Under the pieces are notes generated by a model. That model saw only the letters and a program-made list of their open reading frames with translations, did not search any database and had not been told where the DNA came from. This document shows positions 1-6,959 of a DNA stretch of 11,239 nt, piece after piece; positions within the stretch are counted from its first letter, which is position 1, and the number at the start of each line of letters is the position of its first letter. The stretch is from Verrucomicrobiales bacterium (GTDB lineage: Bacteria > Verrucomicrobiota > Verrucomicrobiia > Verrucomicrobiales > V1-33): contig JAQGPD010000193.1 of assembly GCA_028293305.1 (NCBI GenBank), forward strand, positions 1 to 11,239, read 5' to 3'. A program made the position numbers and the translations under genes.

Positions 1-1359
1 GAAGGATTCCCAATCGATTTTCGGGTCGGTGCCGGGCACCAGTTCGAGGGTGGCCGTGTAGACGCGGAAGTCGTCCAGTTCCATGGCACCGCGGATGAAT
101 TCCTTGTCGCCGATGCGGAGTTCGCTCCAGGACTGGCTTTCGCTGCGGATTTTGCGGGGCTTGATCGGGTTGGAGCCGTAGTGGCGGTCCATGCGGGGGC
201 GGGTGACGTCCGGATGGCGGACATAGGCGGCGAGGGATTCCACGGAATCCGCGGCCAGAAAAGCGGTCAGGACTTTTTTGGCGTCCTCCACGTTTTTCAT
301 GACATCCTCGGCGGAGCGGAGGCTGGCGGATTGGATTTCGTCGGCGATGCCTGCAGTGGGTGAAGGGGGTGCGGCTTGGAAGGCGTGCCGGAAAATGTAA
401 ATACCGGAACCGCCGGCGACGAGGAGAAAAAAGAGGAGGGCCAGTGAGACGAAGCGGCGGCTGCGGGCGGCGTCTTTTTCGGACTCGGCCTGGGAGCCCC
501 AGGCGGCAGTGTCTTTTTCACCATCGACGGTGTGGGCTGGAGAAAAATGGAGATTGCGCTGGGCGCCCAGGCGGAAACCGCGCTTGGTGGTGGAGTCCGT
601 GGACTCGGATCCGGAGGATTCTTCGGAATCGGCGACGGCGTCCGGCTCCGAGGCAGGGTTCGGGGTCGGGGCCGGGACGGGGGAGGAAGGAAATGACGGT
701 TTTTTGGGCGAGGCATCCGCGGCGGGCTGGCGGACAAAACGGGAGGGGCCCGTCAGAAGCGAGGAGCCGAGATCAAGGTCCGGCTTGGGTTCGATGGGGG
801 TAAGTGGGCGGGAAGGAAGCTTCTTCCCGGCGGGATCCGCAGCAGTGTCCGCGGCGGGAGTGGGGGAATTGCGGCGGGGCGGGAGGGCGGCGGGGGTGCC
901 GACCGGTCCGGTTTTGACGGGAGGCGCGATTTCCGGAGACTCCGGAGTTTCCGAAGCCCGGCGGGTGGGCAGGTTGGTGCGGTGGTGGTCCGCCGGGAGG
1001 GCGGCTTCATCCGGCCGGAAGGCGTGGGCGGCCCCGGCGGCGGCGGCGGCTCCGGCAAGACGTTGGCGTTCCTCCTCAACGGTTTTAGAGCGGCCTTGGG
1101 GAAGAGCCGTTTTGGGAGCCGCGCTGTCGGCGGGTTGGGGCACGGGCGAGGACGTGGATGAGGGAGGGCTTTTTGATTCCATGGATGATCCGCTGGACGG
1201 GGAGGGGCTAAGAATTTCCGGAATGGCGTCTGAGGCGATTTTGGCCGGGAGACGGAGCCGGGTCTGGCAGCCCGGGCACAGCACTTCCTGTCCGGCGTTT
1301 TCGGCGTCGAGGATCAGGGGGGTGCGGCAAGTGGGGCAGGGCAGGGAGATGGCTGGCAT
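1..1359 (-). CDS. Zinc-ribbon, single-span membrane protein (C-terminus cut by window edge)
   Basis: The frame is open from ATG 1359 to the window edge, giving 453 codons without a stop, so the C-terminus is missing. Residues 8-31 form a zinc ribbon: CPTC at C8/C11 and CPGC at C28/C31, the four-cysteine arrangement seen in MJ0042-like N-terminal ribbons. Residues about 35-290 are a low-complexity Pro/Ala/Ser-rich linker. A hydrophobic segment at about 304-323 (VSLALLFFLLVAGGSGIYIF) follows a basic RSRRF stretch, so the ribbon is predicted cytoplasmic and the rest outside. After the span a folded-looking region includes an FLAADSVESLAAYVRHPD stretch, which resembles domains of other verrucomicrobial membrane proteins as I remember them. 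The function is unknown. It could be a stress or envelope sensor, but that is inference. No Shine-Dalgarno precedes the start; the first residues of the ribbon support it. Confidence 0.85.
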   Translation of the reverse strand, partial: MPAISLPCPTCRTPLILDAENAGQEVLCPGCQTRLRLPAKIASDAIPEILSPSPSSGSSMESKSPPSSTSSPVPQPADSAAPKTALPQGRSKTVEEERQRLAGAAAAAGAAHAFRPDEAALPADHHRTNLPTRRASETPESPEIAPPVKTGPVGTPAALPPRRNSPTPAADTAADPAGKKLPSRPLTPIEPKPDLDLGSSLLTGPSRFVRQPAADASPKKPSFPSSPVPAPTPNPASEPDAVADSEESSGSESTDSTTKRGFRLGAQRNLHFSPAHTVDGEKDTAAWGSQAESEKDAARSRRFVSLALLFFLLVAGGSGIYIFRHAFQAAPPSPTAGIADEIQSASLRSAEDVMKNVEDAKKVLTAFLAADSVESLAAYVRHPDVTRPRMDRHYGSNPIKPRKIRSESQSWSELRIGDKEFIRGAMELDDFRVYTATLELVPGTDPKIDWESF

Positions 1360-1495
1360 AGGGTCGCGGCGTGGGATCGGCGCGGCGGGTGAGCGGGCGC
1401 GGAGCGGAAGGTATCCAAAGAGTTATGCGGAAGTGCGCCGTCGTCCAGGGATTTAAGGGGGAGCGGGGCGAGCCAGGGGGGAACCCTATGGCACG

Positions 1496-1527
1496 AAAAG
1501 CCCCGCCCCGTGCGAACGGGGCGGGGC
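1496..1527 (-). terminator. Intrinsic terminator of the GNAT gene
   Basis: An 11-bp perfect G+C stem (gccccgccccg at 1500-1510 with cggggcggggc at 1517-1527) closes a 6-nt loop. Read on the minus strand it is followed by a short T run (complement of aaaa at 1496-1499). It lies about 50 nt beyond the GNAT stop codon. On the plus strand no T run follows, so the direction is minus. Confidence 0.8.
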
Positions 1528-1575
1528 GGGCTTGAGGGTGAGGACCCTGACTGATCATCGTTTTGTCAGGGCCGG

Positions 1576-2169
1576 TCAATGCACGGTCTGCGGCCGCCGC
1601 GTGTTGAGCGGACTGCGGGCGGCCCAGGCGGTGCGGGAGGTCTGCCAGATGAGATCGAGATCCCGGTCGGGCGCGCCGTTTTTCGTGGGGAAGGTGCCTT
1701 GGCAGGCGAACCCCAGCCGGGCGGGCACAGCGGCGCTGCGGCGATTGTCAGGATCGCAGACAATGGTGACCGTCTGCAGCGGCCAGGTGGCGAAGGCGAT
1801 AGTGGTCAAAGCGGCGGTGCTTTCCGTGACATACCCTTGACCCACAGCGGATTGCCGCAGCCAATAACCGATCTCCCGGTCATCGGGGCCATTGCGCGGA
1901 TGGAGTCCGGTGCCGCCCAGGACGGTGGATTCATCGCGGTCAAAAATGCCGTAGATGAAGTTCCGGCCTTCCTGAAAATCGCGGGCGAACCCGGCGAGGC
2001 GGACCGTGATTTCCTCCAACGATGAAGGTTCCTCCCGCGCCCAGGGCATCCATGGACGCAGGTGGGGCAGGCTGGAGTCCAAGGCTTCCTTCAGCAGCGG
2101 AGCGTCGGCGGGTTTCCAGCACCGGAGGACCAGCCGTGGCGTGTAGATGGGAGTGAGGGGATGGATCAT
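1576..2169 (-). CDS. GNAT-family N-acetyltransferase, RimJ/RimL type
   Basis: This 197-residue protein has the size and pattern of RimJ/RimL-like acetyltransferases, which transfer acetyl from acetyl-CoA to an amine (a ribosomal protein N-terminus, an amino acid or a small molecule). Visible motifs are the N-terminal YTPRLVLR strand (residues 9-16), the motif A loop VGQGYVTES (109-117) in the place of the R/Q-x-x-G-x-G/A pyrophosphate-binding loop, and DNRRSAAVPARLGF (141-154), matching the N-x-x-S-x-x-V-x-x-x-L-G-F segment. No signal peptide is visible, so it is cytoplasmic. The last 20 residues or so (SRTAWAARSPLNTRRPQTVH) extend beyond the core fold. The substrate cannot be told from sequence. 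It stands alone, with its own terminator downstream and a 750-bp gap upstream. No Shine-Dalgarno is seen before ATG 2169; the leader is C-rich. Confidence 0.88.
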   Translation of the reverse strand: MIHPLTPIYTPRLVLRCWKPADAPLLKEALDSSLPHLRPWMPWAREEPSSLEEITVRLAGFARDFQEGRNFIYGIFDRDESTVLGGTGLHPRNGPDDREIGYWLRQSAVGQGYVTESTAALTTIAFATWPLQTVTIVCDPDNRRSAAVPARLGFACQGTFPTKNGAPDRDLDLIWQTSRTAWAARSPLNTRRPQTVH

Positions 2170-2287
2170 GGGCGGGGGGGAGTTGGAGGGGCCGGACGGA
2201 CGGGATGGCTGGGGTGGGCAGGGAAAGACGGGAGGGCGAAGAGCAAATGCCGATGGGGGAAAGTGAATTTCGGAGCAATAAAAGTAT

Positions 2288-2300
2288 TTGATAGTATCAA
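2288..2300. promoter_or_regulatory. 13-bp palindrome, possible operator for the GNAT gene
   Basis: TTGATA-g-TATCAA is a perfect inverted repeat about one central base. It sits in the only AT-rich patch upstream of the GNAT gene, roughly 120 bp before its start. On the minus strand it overlaps a TTGATA -35-like hexamer, but I could not pair this with a good -10 at 16-18 bp. The site could bind a dimeric regulator, or it could be chance in an AT-rich spot. Confidence 0.3.
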
Positions 2301-2319
2301 TAAATAAGACACGGTGATC

Positions 2320-2348
2320 CCTGGATAGAACAGTATGGCTCTATCAGG
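2320..2348. repeat. Bulged hairpin with a plus-strand T run
   Basis: CCT-g-GATAGA (2320-2329) pairs with TCTATC-AGG (2340-2348): nine base pairs, one bulged G and a 10-nt loop. It is followed on the plus strand by TTTT. That looks like a weak plus-strand terminator, but no plus-strand gene precedes it. It could also be a small palindromic element. Confidence 0.4.
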
Positions 2349-2388
2349 TTTTGGAAAAGACGGAATGGGTGCCGCGACGTGGGCTGCC

Positions 2389-2416
2389 GGGCGGTGGGTG
2401 GTGGGCGGTGGGCGGC
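2389..2416 (+). repeat. Four-unit heptad repeat with G-quadruplex pattern
   Basis: Four tandem 7-bp units (gggcggt, gggtggt, gggcggt, gggcggc) place four GGG runs exactly 7 bp apart, with 4-nt loops. This fits the usual intramolecular G-quadruplex pattern on the plus strand, about 220 bp upstream of the GNAT start. Whether it folds or matters in the cell is unknown. Confidence 0.6.
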
Positions 2417-2552
2417 GACCGCGGGCGGCGGCAGGAACGGAGTTCTGGAGTTCTTGAGTTTGGAGTGGAGGGTTTTGGTTTTGGTGTGATTTGGGGGTTT
2501 GACTTGGACTTGGACTGGCGTGCGGGAAGGAGCAGAAGTTGCCGGGAAAACG

Positions 2553-2586
2553 AAAAAGCCCCGCTCTCCAAGTGGTGAGCGGGGCT
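2553..2586 (-). terminator. Strong intrinsic terminator
   Basis: A 10-bp perfect stem (agccccgctc at 2557-2566 with gagcggggct at 2577-2586) encloses a 10-nt loop. On the minus strand it is followed by TTTTT, then CG and TTTT. It lies 27 nt after the stop of the small ORF at 2613-2798 and about 340 nt after the DUF1552 stop. It could therefore end the small unit, the DUF1592/DUF1552 transcript, or both. Confidence 0.85.
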
Positions 2587-2612
2587 TCGGAAACGGTTTG
2601 GGTTCCTTGAAG

Positions 2613-2798
2613 TCAGTGCAGGCTGGGAAGGCCTGGCCGCTCGGTTGGGGGATTATACTTCTGGACGCTTTGGTGGAATCGCGGAGCGTGGCAGAGGCCA
2701 AAACCGGATCGCCACATGGCTCCAAGGATCGCGACGCGCTCCATCGCTGCGGCCGTGACGGGCCGGAAGCTGAGTGGGGAGAGGTCGGAAGTGATCAT
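2613..2798 (-). CDS. Possible small protein (61 residues), unrecognised
   Basis: The ORF begins about 8 nt after the predicted transcription start and ends 27 nt before a terminator, so it fits neatly in its own transcription unit. About three quarters of its codons end in G or C, near the bias of neighbouring genes. It has no signal peptide or known motif. A central ERVAILGAMWRSGFGLCHAP stretch is mildly hydrophobic with one Cys and one Trp; the C-terminus is Pro-rich. There is no room for a normal ribosome binding site, so it would be translated leaderless or from ATG 2744 (residue 19). It may equally be a chance frame inside a small RNA. Confidence 0.3.
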   Translation of the reverse strand: MITSDLSPLSFRPVTAAAMERVAILGAMWRSGFGLCHAPRFHQSVQKYNPPTERPGLPSLH

Positions 2799-2812
2799 GG
2801 GAAGATGCGGGG

Positions 2813-2876
2813 ACTATGACCTGGAATGCCCGTCCGTCAATTTTATTTTACAAAAGAATATCGATTTTATCAAACA
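2813..2876 (-). promoter_or_regulatory. Promoter-like element with AT-rich upstream tract
   Basis: On the minus strand TTGACG (2840-2835, 5/6 to the -35 consensus) is followed 16 bp later by CATAGT (2818-2813, 4/6 to the -10). Directly upstream lies a very AT-rich run (2876-2841, including taaaataaaa) like an UP element, conspicuous in G+C-rich DNA. It points away from DUF1552 into the 2553-2806 unit. The predicted start is near 2806. Confidence 0.55.
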
Positions 2877-2922
2877 GCCAGTGATTTCCTAGCACGGCAT
2901 ACTGACAACTCGGGACCGGTTT

Positions 2923-4281
2923 TCAAATGTCCGCCAGGCGGCCGGTGCTGTCGCCGAAGCGGTCGAGGTTCGGGATGCCGGCGTGGTCCAGCATGTTGAG
3001 ATAGAGGTTGCACATGGGGGTGTCCTGGAGCTGGAGGAAGCGGCCGGGATGCAGGTTTCCGCCGCCGTTTCCGGCCAGGAGGATGGGGAGATTGCTGTGG
3101 GTGTGGCGGTTTCCGTCGGAGTTTCCGCAACCGTAAACGATGGAGCTGTTGTGAAGGATGGAGTTGCCGTCGAGGTCCTTTTTGGAGTCGAGAAGTGTCA
3201 GGAAGGAGGCGAGTTGTTCGACGTAGAATCGGTCGATGCGCGCGACTTTGGCGATGGTGTCAGGATCGTTACGGTGATGGCTGAGGGAGTGATGTCCTTC
3301 GGCGATGCCGATTTCCGTGAAGGTGCGGTTGCTGCCATCGTGGGCGAGGAGGAGCGAGGCCACGCGGGTGCTGTCGGTTTCGAAGGCGAGCGCCAACATG
3401 TTGAACATGAGGCGGATGTAATCATCGTAGGCGACGGGGATGCCGGCGGGGGTATCGATGGCCGGGTCGGGGGTGTTGGTGAAGTTTTCGGCAGCGGTGA
3501 TGCGCTGCTCGATTTCGCGGACTCCGGTAAGATATTCGTCCAGCTTGTCCTTGTCGCGATGCGTCAGGGATTGTTGGACCGTTTTGGCGTCATCCATGAT
3601 GAAGTCCAGAATGGATTTTTGCTGGGCGCGGCGGGCAGTCAGGGTGGACGCGCGTTGGCCGTGCGGGCCGGAGCCGAAGAGGCGCTCGAAGACGAGGCGG
3701 GGATTGGATTCCGGGGAAAGCGGGGACGTGGGCGAGCGCCAGGCGAGGTTGGCCTCATAGGCGCAGGAGTAGCCGGAGTCGCAGCCGCCGGACTTGCGAT
3801 GGGGGTCGGTGGAGAGCTCGAGGGAGGGGAAGCGGGTGGCGGAGGTGAGGTGCTGGGCGGCGATTTGGTCGATGGAAATGCCGGCATGGATATCGCTGCC
3901 GGCGGTTTTTTTGACGCGGACTCCTGTTAGAAATGTGCCGTTGGCGCGGGCGTGGTCGCCGGCTCCATCGTTGCCGGCTTCCGCGTTTTTATGGGATAGG
4001 CCTGAAATGACCTGGAGCCGGTGTTTGAGAGGATTCAGCGGGGACAAAGTATTCCCTAACGTGAAGTCGGAGCCGGAAACCGTGGGCCACCATTGATCGT
4101 GAATGGCGCCGTTGGGGAAATAAATAAACGCCATGCGGCGGGGCGCGCCGGTGGCCGTGGTGGCGGCGGCGGCTGCGGCTGCGGCGGACGCGCGCGGGGC
4201 GAGGGCTTCGAAGGCGGGGAGGGCCAGGCAGGTGCCCAGGCCGCGGAGGAAGCGGCGGCGGTTGGTGGGGGAGTGGATCAT
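2923..4281 (-). CDS. Exported DUF1552 (HXXSHH) family protein
   Basis: At 452 residues it has the usual length of the DUF1552 family, named HXXSHH for its signature; here the motif is H331-S-L-S-H-H336. The N-terminus carries a twin-arginine motif (RRRFLR, residues 8-13), a hydrophobic core (about 15-26) and an Ala-rich stretch, so Tat export of a folded protein is predicted. Other features are FIYFPNGA (52-59), an acidic GNDGAGDHARANGTF region (103-117) and FMDGSN-like AHDGSN (313-318). I believe the family is grouped with the alkaline-phosphatase/sulfatase-like fold, but its reaction is unknown. The start is ATG 4281, chosen because it gives the Tat signal and overlaps the upstream stop in ATGA (4281-4278), indicating translational coupling. 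The frame stays open to about 4455, but that stretch is the shadow of the upstream gene. Confidence 0.93.
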   Translation of the reverse strand: MIHSPTNRRRFLRGLGTCLALPAFEALAPRASAAAAAAAATTATGAPRRMAFIYFPNGAIHDQWWPTVSGSDFTLGNTLSPLNPLKHRLQVISGLSHKNAEAGNDGAGDHARANGTFLTGVRVKKTAGSDIHAGISIDQIAAQHLTSATRFPSLELSTDPHRKSGGCDSGYSCAYEANLAWRSPTSPLSPESNPRLVFERLFGSGPHGQRASTLTARRAQQKSILDFIMDDAKTVQQSLTHRDKDKLDEYLTGVREIEQRITAAENFTNTPDPAIDTPAGIPVAYDDYIRLMFNMLALAFETDSTRVASLLLAHDGSNRTFTEIGIAEGHHSLSHHRNDPDTIAKVARIDRFYVEQLASFLTLLDSKKDLDGNSILHNSSIVYGCGNSDGNRHTHSNLPILLAGNGGGNLHPGRFLQLQDTPMCNLYLNMLDHAGIPNLDRFGDSTGRLADI

Positions 4282-6827
4282 GGCGTGGAGCGTTGACGTT
4301 TTTGGAAAGGGGGGCTCTGGATGATGCCGGTGATGAGCGTGGAGAAGCGACCGTTGGTTTTTTCCAAGTCGTCGACGATGGCGTCGATGGTCTGGATATC
4401 GCAGGCCTGGGGACCGCGGCCGAGGGCGTAGGTCAGGAGTTTTTCCGTCAGGCAACGATAGTAGTCCGCGCGGCGGCTGGTGACGATCAACTGCTTAAGA
4501 GCGCGGACATCCGCGAAGGGTTCGCCGGTGACGAGGGTGCCCGCGGGGGAGGGCAGCGCCTGGCCGCGTTCCTTGTCGCGCCAGAGGCCCATGGCATTGA
4601 AGTTTTCCAAGGCGAATCCGAGCGGGTCCATTCTGTTATGGCAGGAGGCGCAAAGGGGTTGGTTGCGGTGCAGCTCCAGGGCCTCGCGCATGGGCAGCTC
4701 GCGGCCGTCGGCGGATTTTTCACTGGCGTCCAGCGAGGGCACGTTAGGCGGGGCGGGCGGCGGAGGCGTGCCGAGGATGTTATCCAGGATGAAAAGACCG
4801 CGTTTCACCGGCGAGGTGCGCGTGGGATTCGAGGTGACGGCGAGGACCGTGCCCATGGTCAGGATGCCGCCGCGGGGGCTGTCGGGCGGGAGGTCAACCA
4901 GCCGCATTTCGTCGCCGTCTATGTTGGGAATATCATAATGGCGGGCGAGCGGGCCGTTGAGGAAAGTTTGGTTATTCGAAATAAGATCGAGAACCGATTT
5001 GTCGTTTTTTAACAGATAGGAAAACAGCATTTCGGCCTCGCGGCGCATGGCACTCCGGAGGTCGCCGCTGAACTCGATGCGACGCGTGCCGAAGAGCGAG
5101 CGCAGGGCGGTCATCTCGGCTTTGAGTTCCGCGAGTTTCGCGTCGTCGTGATTTTTCTCCGCTTCGTCGATGGCTTGATTCAGGGCGCGGCGTTTTTCAA
5201 AACGGTCCTTCAGGTCCTTCTCGGACCCGGCGTCGCGGGCCTGGACGAGGCGGGCGTCGATGCTGACGCTTTCGACATCGCGGGTCTGGAGCCATTGGCC
5301 CGCGAAGTTTTTCACCAACTCGTTGGAGCGGGAATCGGCCAGGAGGCGCTTGATTTGGGCAGGGAGATTTTCGCGGAGTTTCCCGGCTTCCGCGAGGGAC
5401 GTGAGTTCCGCGTCCGGCATGGTGGACCAGAGAAAATACGATAGGCGGGAAGCCAGGGCGAACTCATCCAACATCGGATGGGCGGCGGGGTCCTCGATGG
5501 GCAGGGTGGACTCCATGCGGAAGAGGAATCGCGGGGAGGCCAGGACGGCGGTGAGGGCGCGGGCGATGCCTTTTTGAAACGAGCCTTCAGGAGCGTGGGC
5601 GGTTTCCTCCGCGAGTTGAGTTAGGCGGGCGATGGTGGCTTCATCGACCGGGCGGCGGAAGGCCAGGGTGGTGAAACGGCGGAGGATTTCCGTGGTCAGG
5701 GTGTGACGCGCGGCGGGATCGGCGGGGATGCCCCCGGCGGGGAAAAATCGGCAATAATTTTCCGGACGGGTGGCGTTTTCGGGTTCGAGCGGGCCTTCCA
5801 AAATTGCGCCACGGAAACGGAGATCCACCCAGGGCTGGCCTTCGCCGGGGACTTCCTTGGGGCGGGCGGAGGCGGGTTGTGAGGGCGTGACGACGAGGCG
5901 GATGGGATAGGTGCCGGGGGTCCAGCGGTGCTCGGTGGAGAGGTCGATTTTTTTCTCGGCCTGCCATTTGATTTCCTGCTGCCAGAGCGGCTTTTCCTCC
6001 ACGGACCAGACGGCGGTGGCCTTTCCGGGATCGTAGGGGAACGAGCCCACCACGGAGGCGTCCATGATGAGGCGGTAGGTGCCTTCCTTGTTGATATTCA
6101 ACGAGGCGGTAAGGTTGGCGTCGTTGTAAACCGGGAGGATGATCTCGTTGCGGTTTTGGCGGTTTTCGCCTTCGCCATGGAACTGGTCGCGGCCAATCCG
6201 GCGGGTGGGAATCACAAAATCATTCAGCGGAACGGCGCGGGCGGTGATGGCCTCCGCGGCCTGCATGTATTTTTCCAGCAACAACGGTGAAGTTGTCAGG
6301 ACGTCGCCGATATTGTCGAAACCGTAACCGGTGTCATCGGCGGGAAATTCCTCATCCGTCCGGAAATCCAGGCCCATCAAATCGCGGATGGTATTGCGGT
6401 ATTCCACGCGGTTCAGACGACGCAGGGTCACGCGGCCGGGGTCGGGATTCTGGGGGTCGAGGCGGAGCGGGGCGGACTTGATCCACGAAACGAGGGTTTG
6501 CTGTTCGTCAGGAGTCAGGCGCGGTTTTTTGGCGGGCGGCATGAGGTCGCCGCGGACGTTTTTGAGGACGTGGAGCCACAGTTCCGTATTGGCCAGGAGG
6601 GGGCTCAGGCTGCCGTCAGGGGCCGGGTCGAAGGTGACATTTCCCTTCGCGGCGCCGTCCGCATGGCAGTCGAAACAATGCTCGGTCAGGATGGGTTTGA
6701 TGACTTTTTCGTAGGCATCCGGGGAAAGGGCGGGTGATTCAGCGGCGGGCGCGGTGAGGGAGGCTCCTGAAAGGAGAAGCAGCGACAGCAGAGGCCGCGG
6801 GGAAAAAAGCCGGAGGAAAAAAATCAT
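4278..6827 (-). CDS. Exported cytochrome-like DUF1587/1595/1592/1588/1585 protein
   Basis: This 849-residue protein has an N-terminal signal peptide (hydrophobic LLSLLLLSGASL, about 13-24). The order is: planctomycete-type cytochrome domain with heme motif C51-F-D-C54-H55 and a likely distal ligand M96 in MPP; DUF1587 (about 133-190, RRLNRVEYRNTIRDL); a beta-rich module (about 228-345) resembling a carbohydrate-binding sandwich; DUF1595 (about 375-436); DUF1592 (about 450-630); DUF1588 (about 650-750) with a second heme-type motif C726-A-S-C729-H730; and DUF1585 (about 765-845, YYRCLTEKLLTYALGRG). A highly charged, probably helical insert lies at about 535-575. Such proteins nearly always accompany DUF1552 or DUF1501 partners; a role in periplasmic redox or polymer breakdown has been suggested but not shown. 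The start has a C-rich leader and no Shine-Dalgarno; it is supported by the signal peptide. Confidence 0.93.
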   Translation of the reverse strand: MIFFLRLFSPRPLLSLLLLSGASLTAPAAESPALSPDAYEKVIKPILTEHCFDCHADGAAKGNVTFDPAPDGSLSPLLANTELWLHVLKNVRGDLMPPAKKPRLTPDEQQTLVSWIKSAPLRLDPQNPDPGRVTLRRLNRVEYRNTIRDLMGLDFRTDEEFPADDTGYGFDNIGDVLTTSPLLLEKYMQAAEAITARAVPLNDFVIPTRRIGRDQFHGEGENRQNRNEIILPVYNDANLTASLNINKEGTYRLIMDASVVGSFPYDPGKATAVWSVEEKPLWQQEIKWQAEKKIDLSTEHRWTPGTYPIRLVVTPSQPASARPKEVPGEGQPWVDLRFRGAILEGPLEPENATRPENYCRFFPAGGIPADPAARHTLTTEILRRFTTLAFRRPVDEATIARLTQLAEETAHAPEGSFQKGIARALTAVLASPRFLFRMESTLPIEDPAAHPMLDEFALASRLSYFLWSTMPDAELTSLAEAGKLRENLPAQIKRLLADSRSNELVKNFAGQWLQTRDVESVSIDARLVQARDAGSEKDLKDRFEKRRALNQAIDEAEKNHDDAKLAELKAEMTALRSLFGTRRIEFSGDLRSAMRREAEMLFSYLLKNDKSVLDLISNNQTFLNGPLARHYDIPNIDGDEMRLVDLPPDSPRGGILTMGTVLAVTSNPTRTSPVKRGLFILDNILGTPPPPAPPNVPSLDASEKSADGRELPMREALELHRNQPLCASCHNRMDPLGFALENFNAMGLWRDKERGQALPSPAGTLVTGEPFADVRALKQLIVTSRRADYYRCLTEKLLTYALGRGPQACDIQTIDAIVDDLEKTNGRFSTLITGIIQSPPFQKRQRSTP

Positions 6828-6881
6828 GGGGGGGCGGGCGGGCGGGGAGCGCGCAGAGATGGATACGAATGTGAGGGGCGG

Positions 6882-6913
6882 CTTATAGCTAAGAAATGGC
6901 GGCGGAATTTATA
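6882..6913 (-). promoter_or_regulatory. Possible promoter region of the DUF1592/DUF1552 operon
   Basis: Two -10-like boxes occur on the minus strand in an AT-richer patch upstream of the 849-residue gene: TATAAA (6913-6908) and TATAAG (6887-6882). Neither has a good -35 at 16-18 bp. Use of the second would give a 5' leader of about 50 nt. Confidence 0.3.
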
Positions 6914-6959
6914 AGAGATGGGAAAGGGGGTATTGGCGGAGTTGGGGGAGGTGGGGTGT

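Larger units (their letters stand above)
2170..2552. other. Noncoding stretch upstream of the GNAT gene
   Basis: No convincing gene lies here. From left to right it holds the C-rich (minus strand) leader of the GNAT gene, an AT-rich patch around 2260-2310 that probably contains its promoter, a 13-bp palindrome, a bulged hairpin, a four-unit G3 heptad repeat, and a G/T-rich low-complexity tract at about 2440-2520 made of variants of words such as ggagttctt, ggttttggt and acttggact. Open frames crossing it on either strand are low-complexity in composition, and the minus-strand one runs through the terminator at 2553-2586. Confidence 0.6.
2553..2806 (-). ncRNA. Candidate small RNA of about 250 nt (unrecognised)
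   Basis: A promoter-like element at 2813-2876 and a strong terminator at 2553-2586 bound a stretch that would be transcribed as about 250 nt from around 2806. Possible internal pairing is GGAGC (2742-2738) with GCTCC (2687-2683), stacked on GTGGC (2715-2711) with GCCAC (2692-2688), plus the terminator stem. GCGATCC occurs twice, 20 bp apart (2732-2726 and 2712-2706). I see no signature of tmRNA, RNase P RNA, SRP RNA, 6S RNA or tRNA. The same stretch contains a 61-residue ORF, so it may be an mRNA instead, or do both. The boundaries are inferred from the flanking signals. Confidence 0.35.

Noticed and set aside
509..1456. Long plus-strand open frame (315 codons) opposite the zinc-ribbon gene
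   Set aside because: It is antisense to a gene with a clear ribbon and membrane span; its Gly/Arg/Ala-rich product has no domain. It is an effect of high G+C.
2297..2725. Minus-strand frame of 142 codons in the intergenic region
   Set aside because: It runs straight through the strong terminator at 2553-2586 and through low-complexity DNA; no domain or plausible start.
2587..2812. Known structural RNA (tmRNA, SRP RNA, 6S RNA, RNase P RNA, tRNA)
   Set aside because: No T-loop, CCA end, SRP GGAA-tetraloop core, long 6S-type closed stem or RNase P core sequence could be found by eye.
2983..3930. Long plus-strand open frame opposite DUF1552
   Set aside because: It is antisense to a well-supported family gene; the Val/Gly/Glu-rich product is the reverse-strand image of Asp/Ala/Ser/Thr codons.
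4282..4455. Upstream extension of the DUF1552 gene
   Set aside because: It lies in the coding sequence of the previous gene, would place the Tat signal internally, and is His/Arg/Pro-rich shadow sequence. ATG 4281 gives the expected signal and ATGA coupling.
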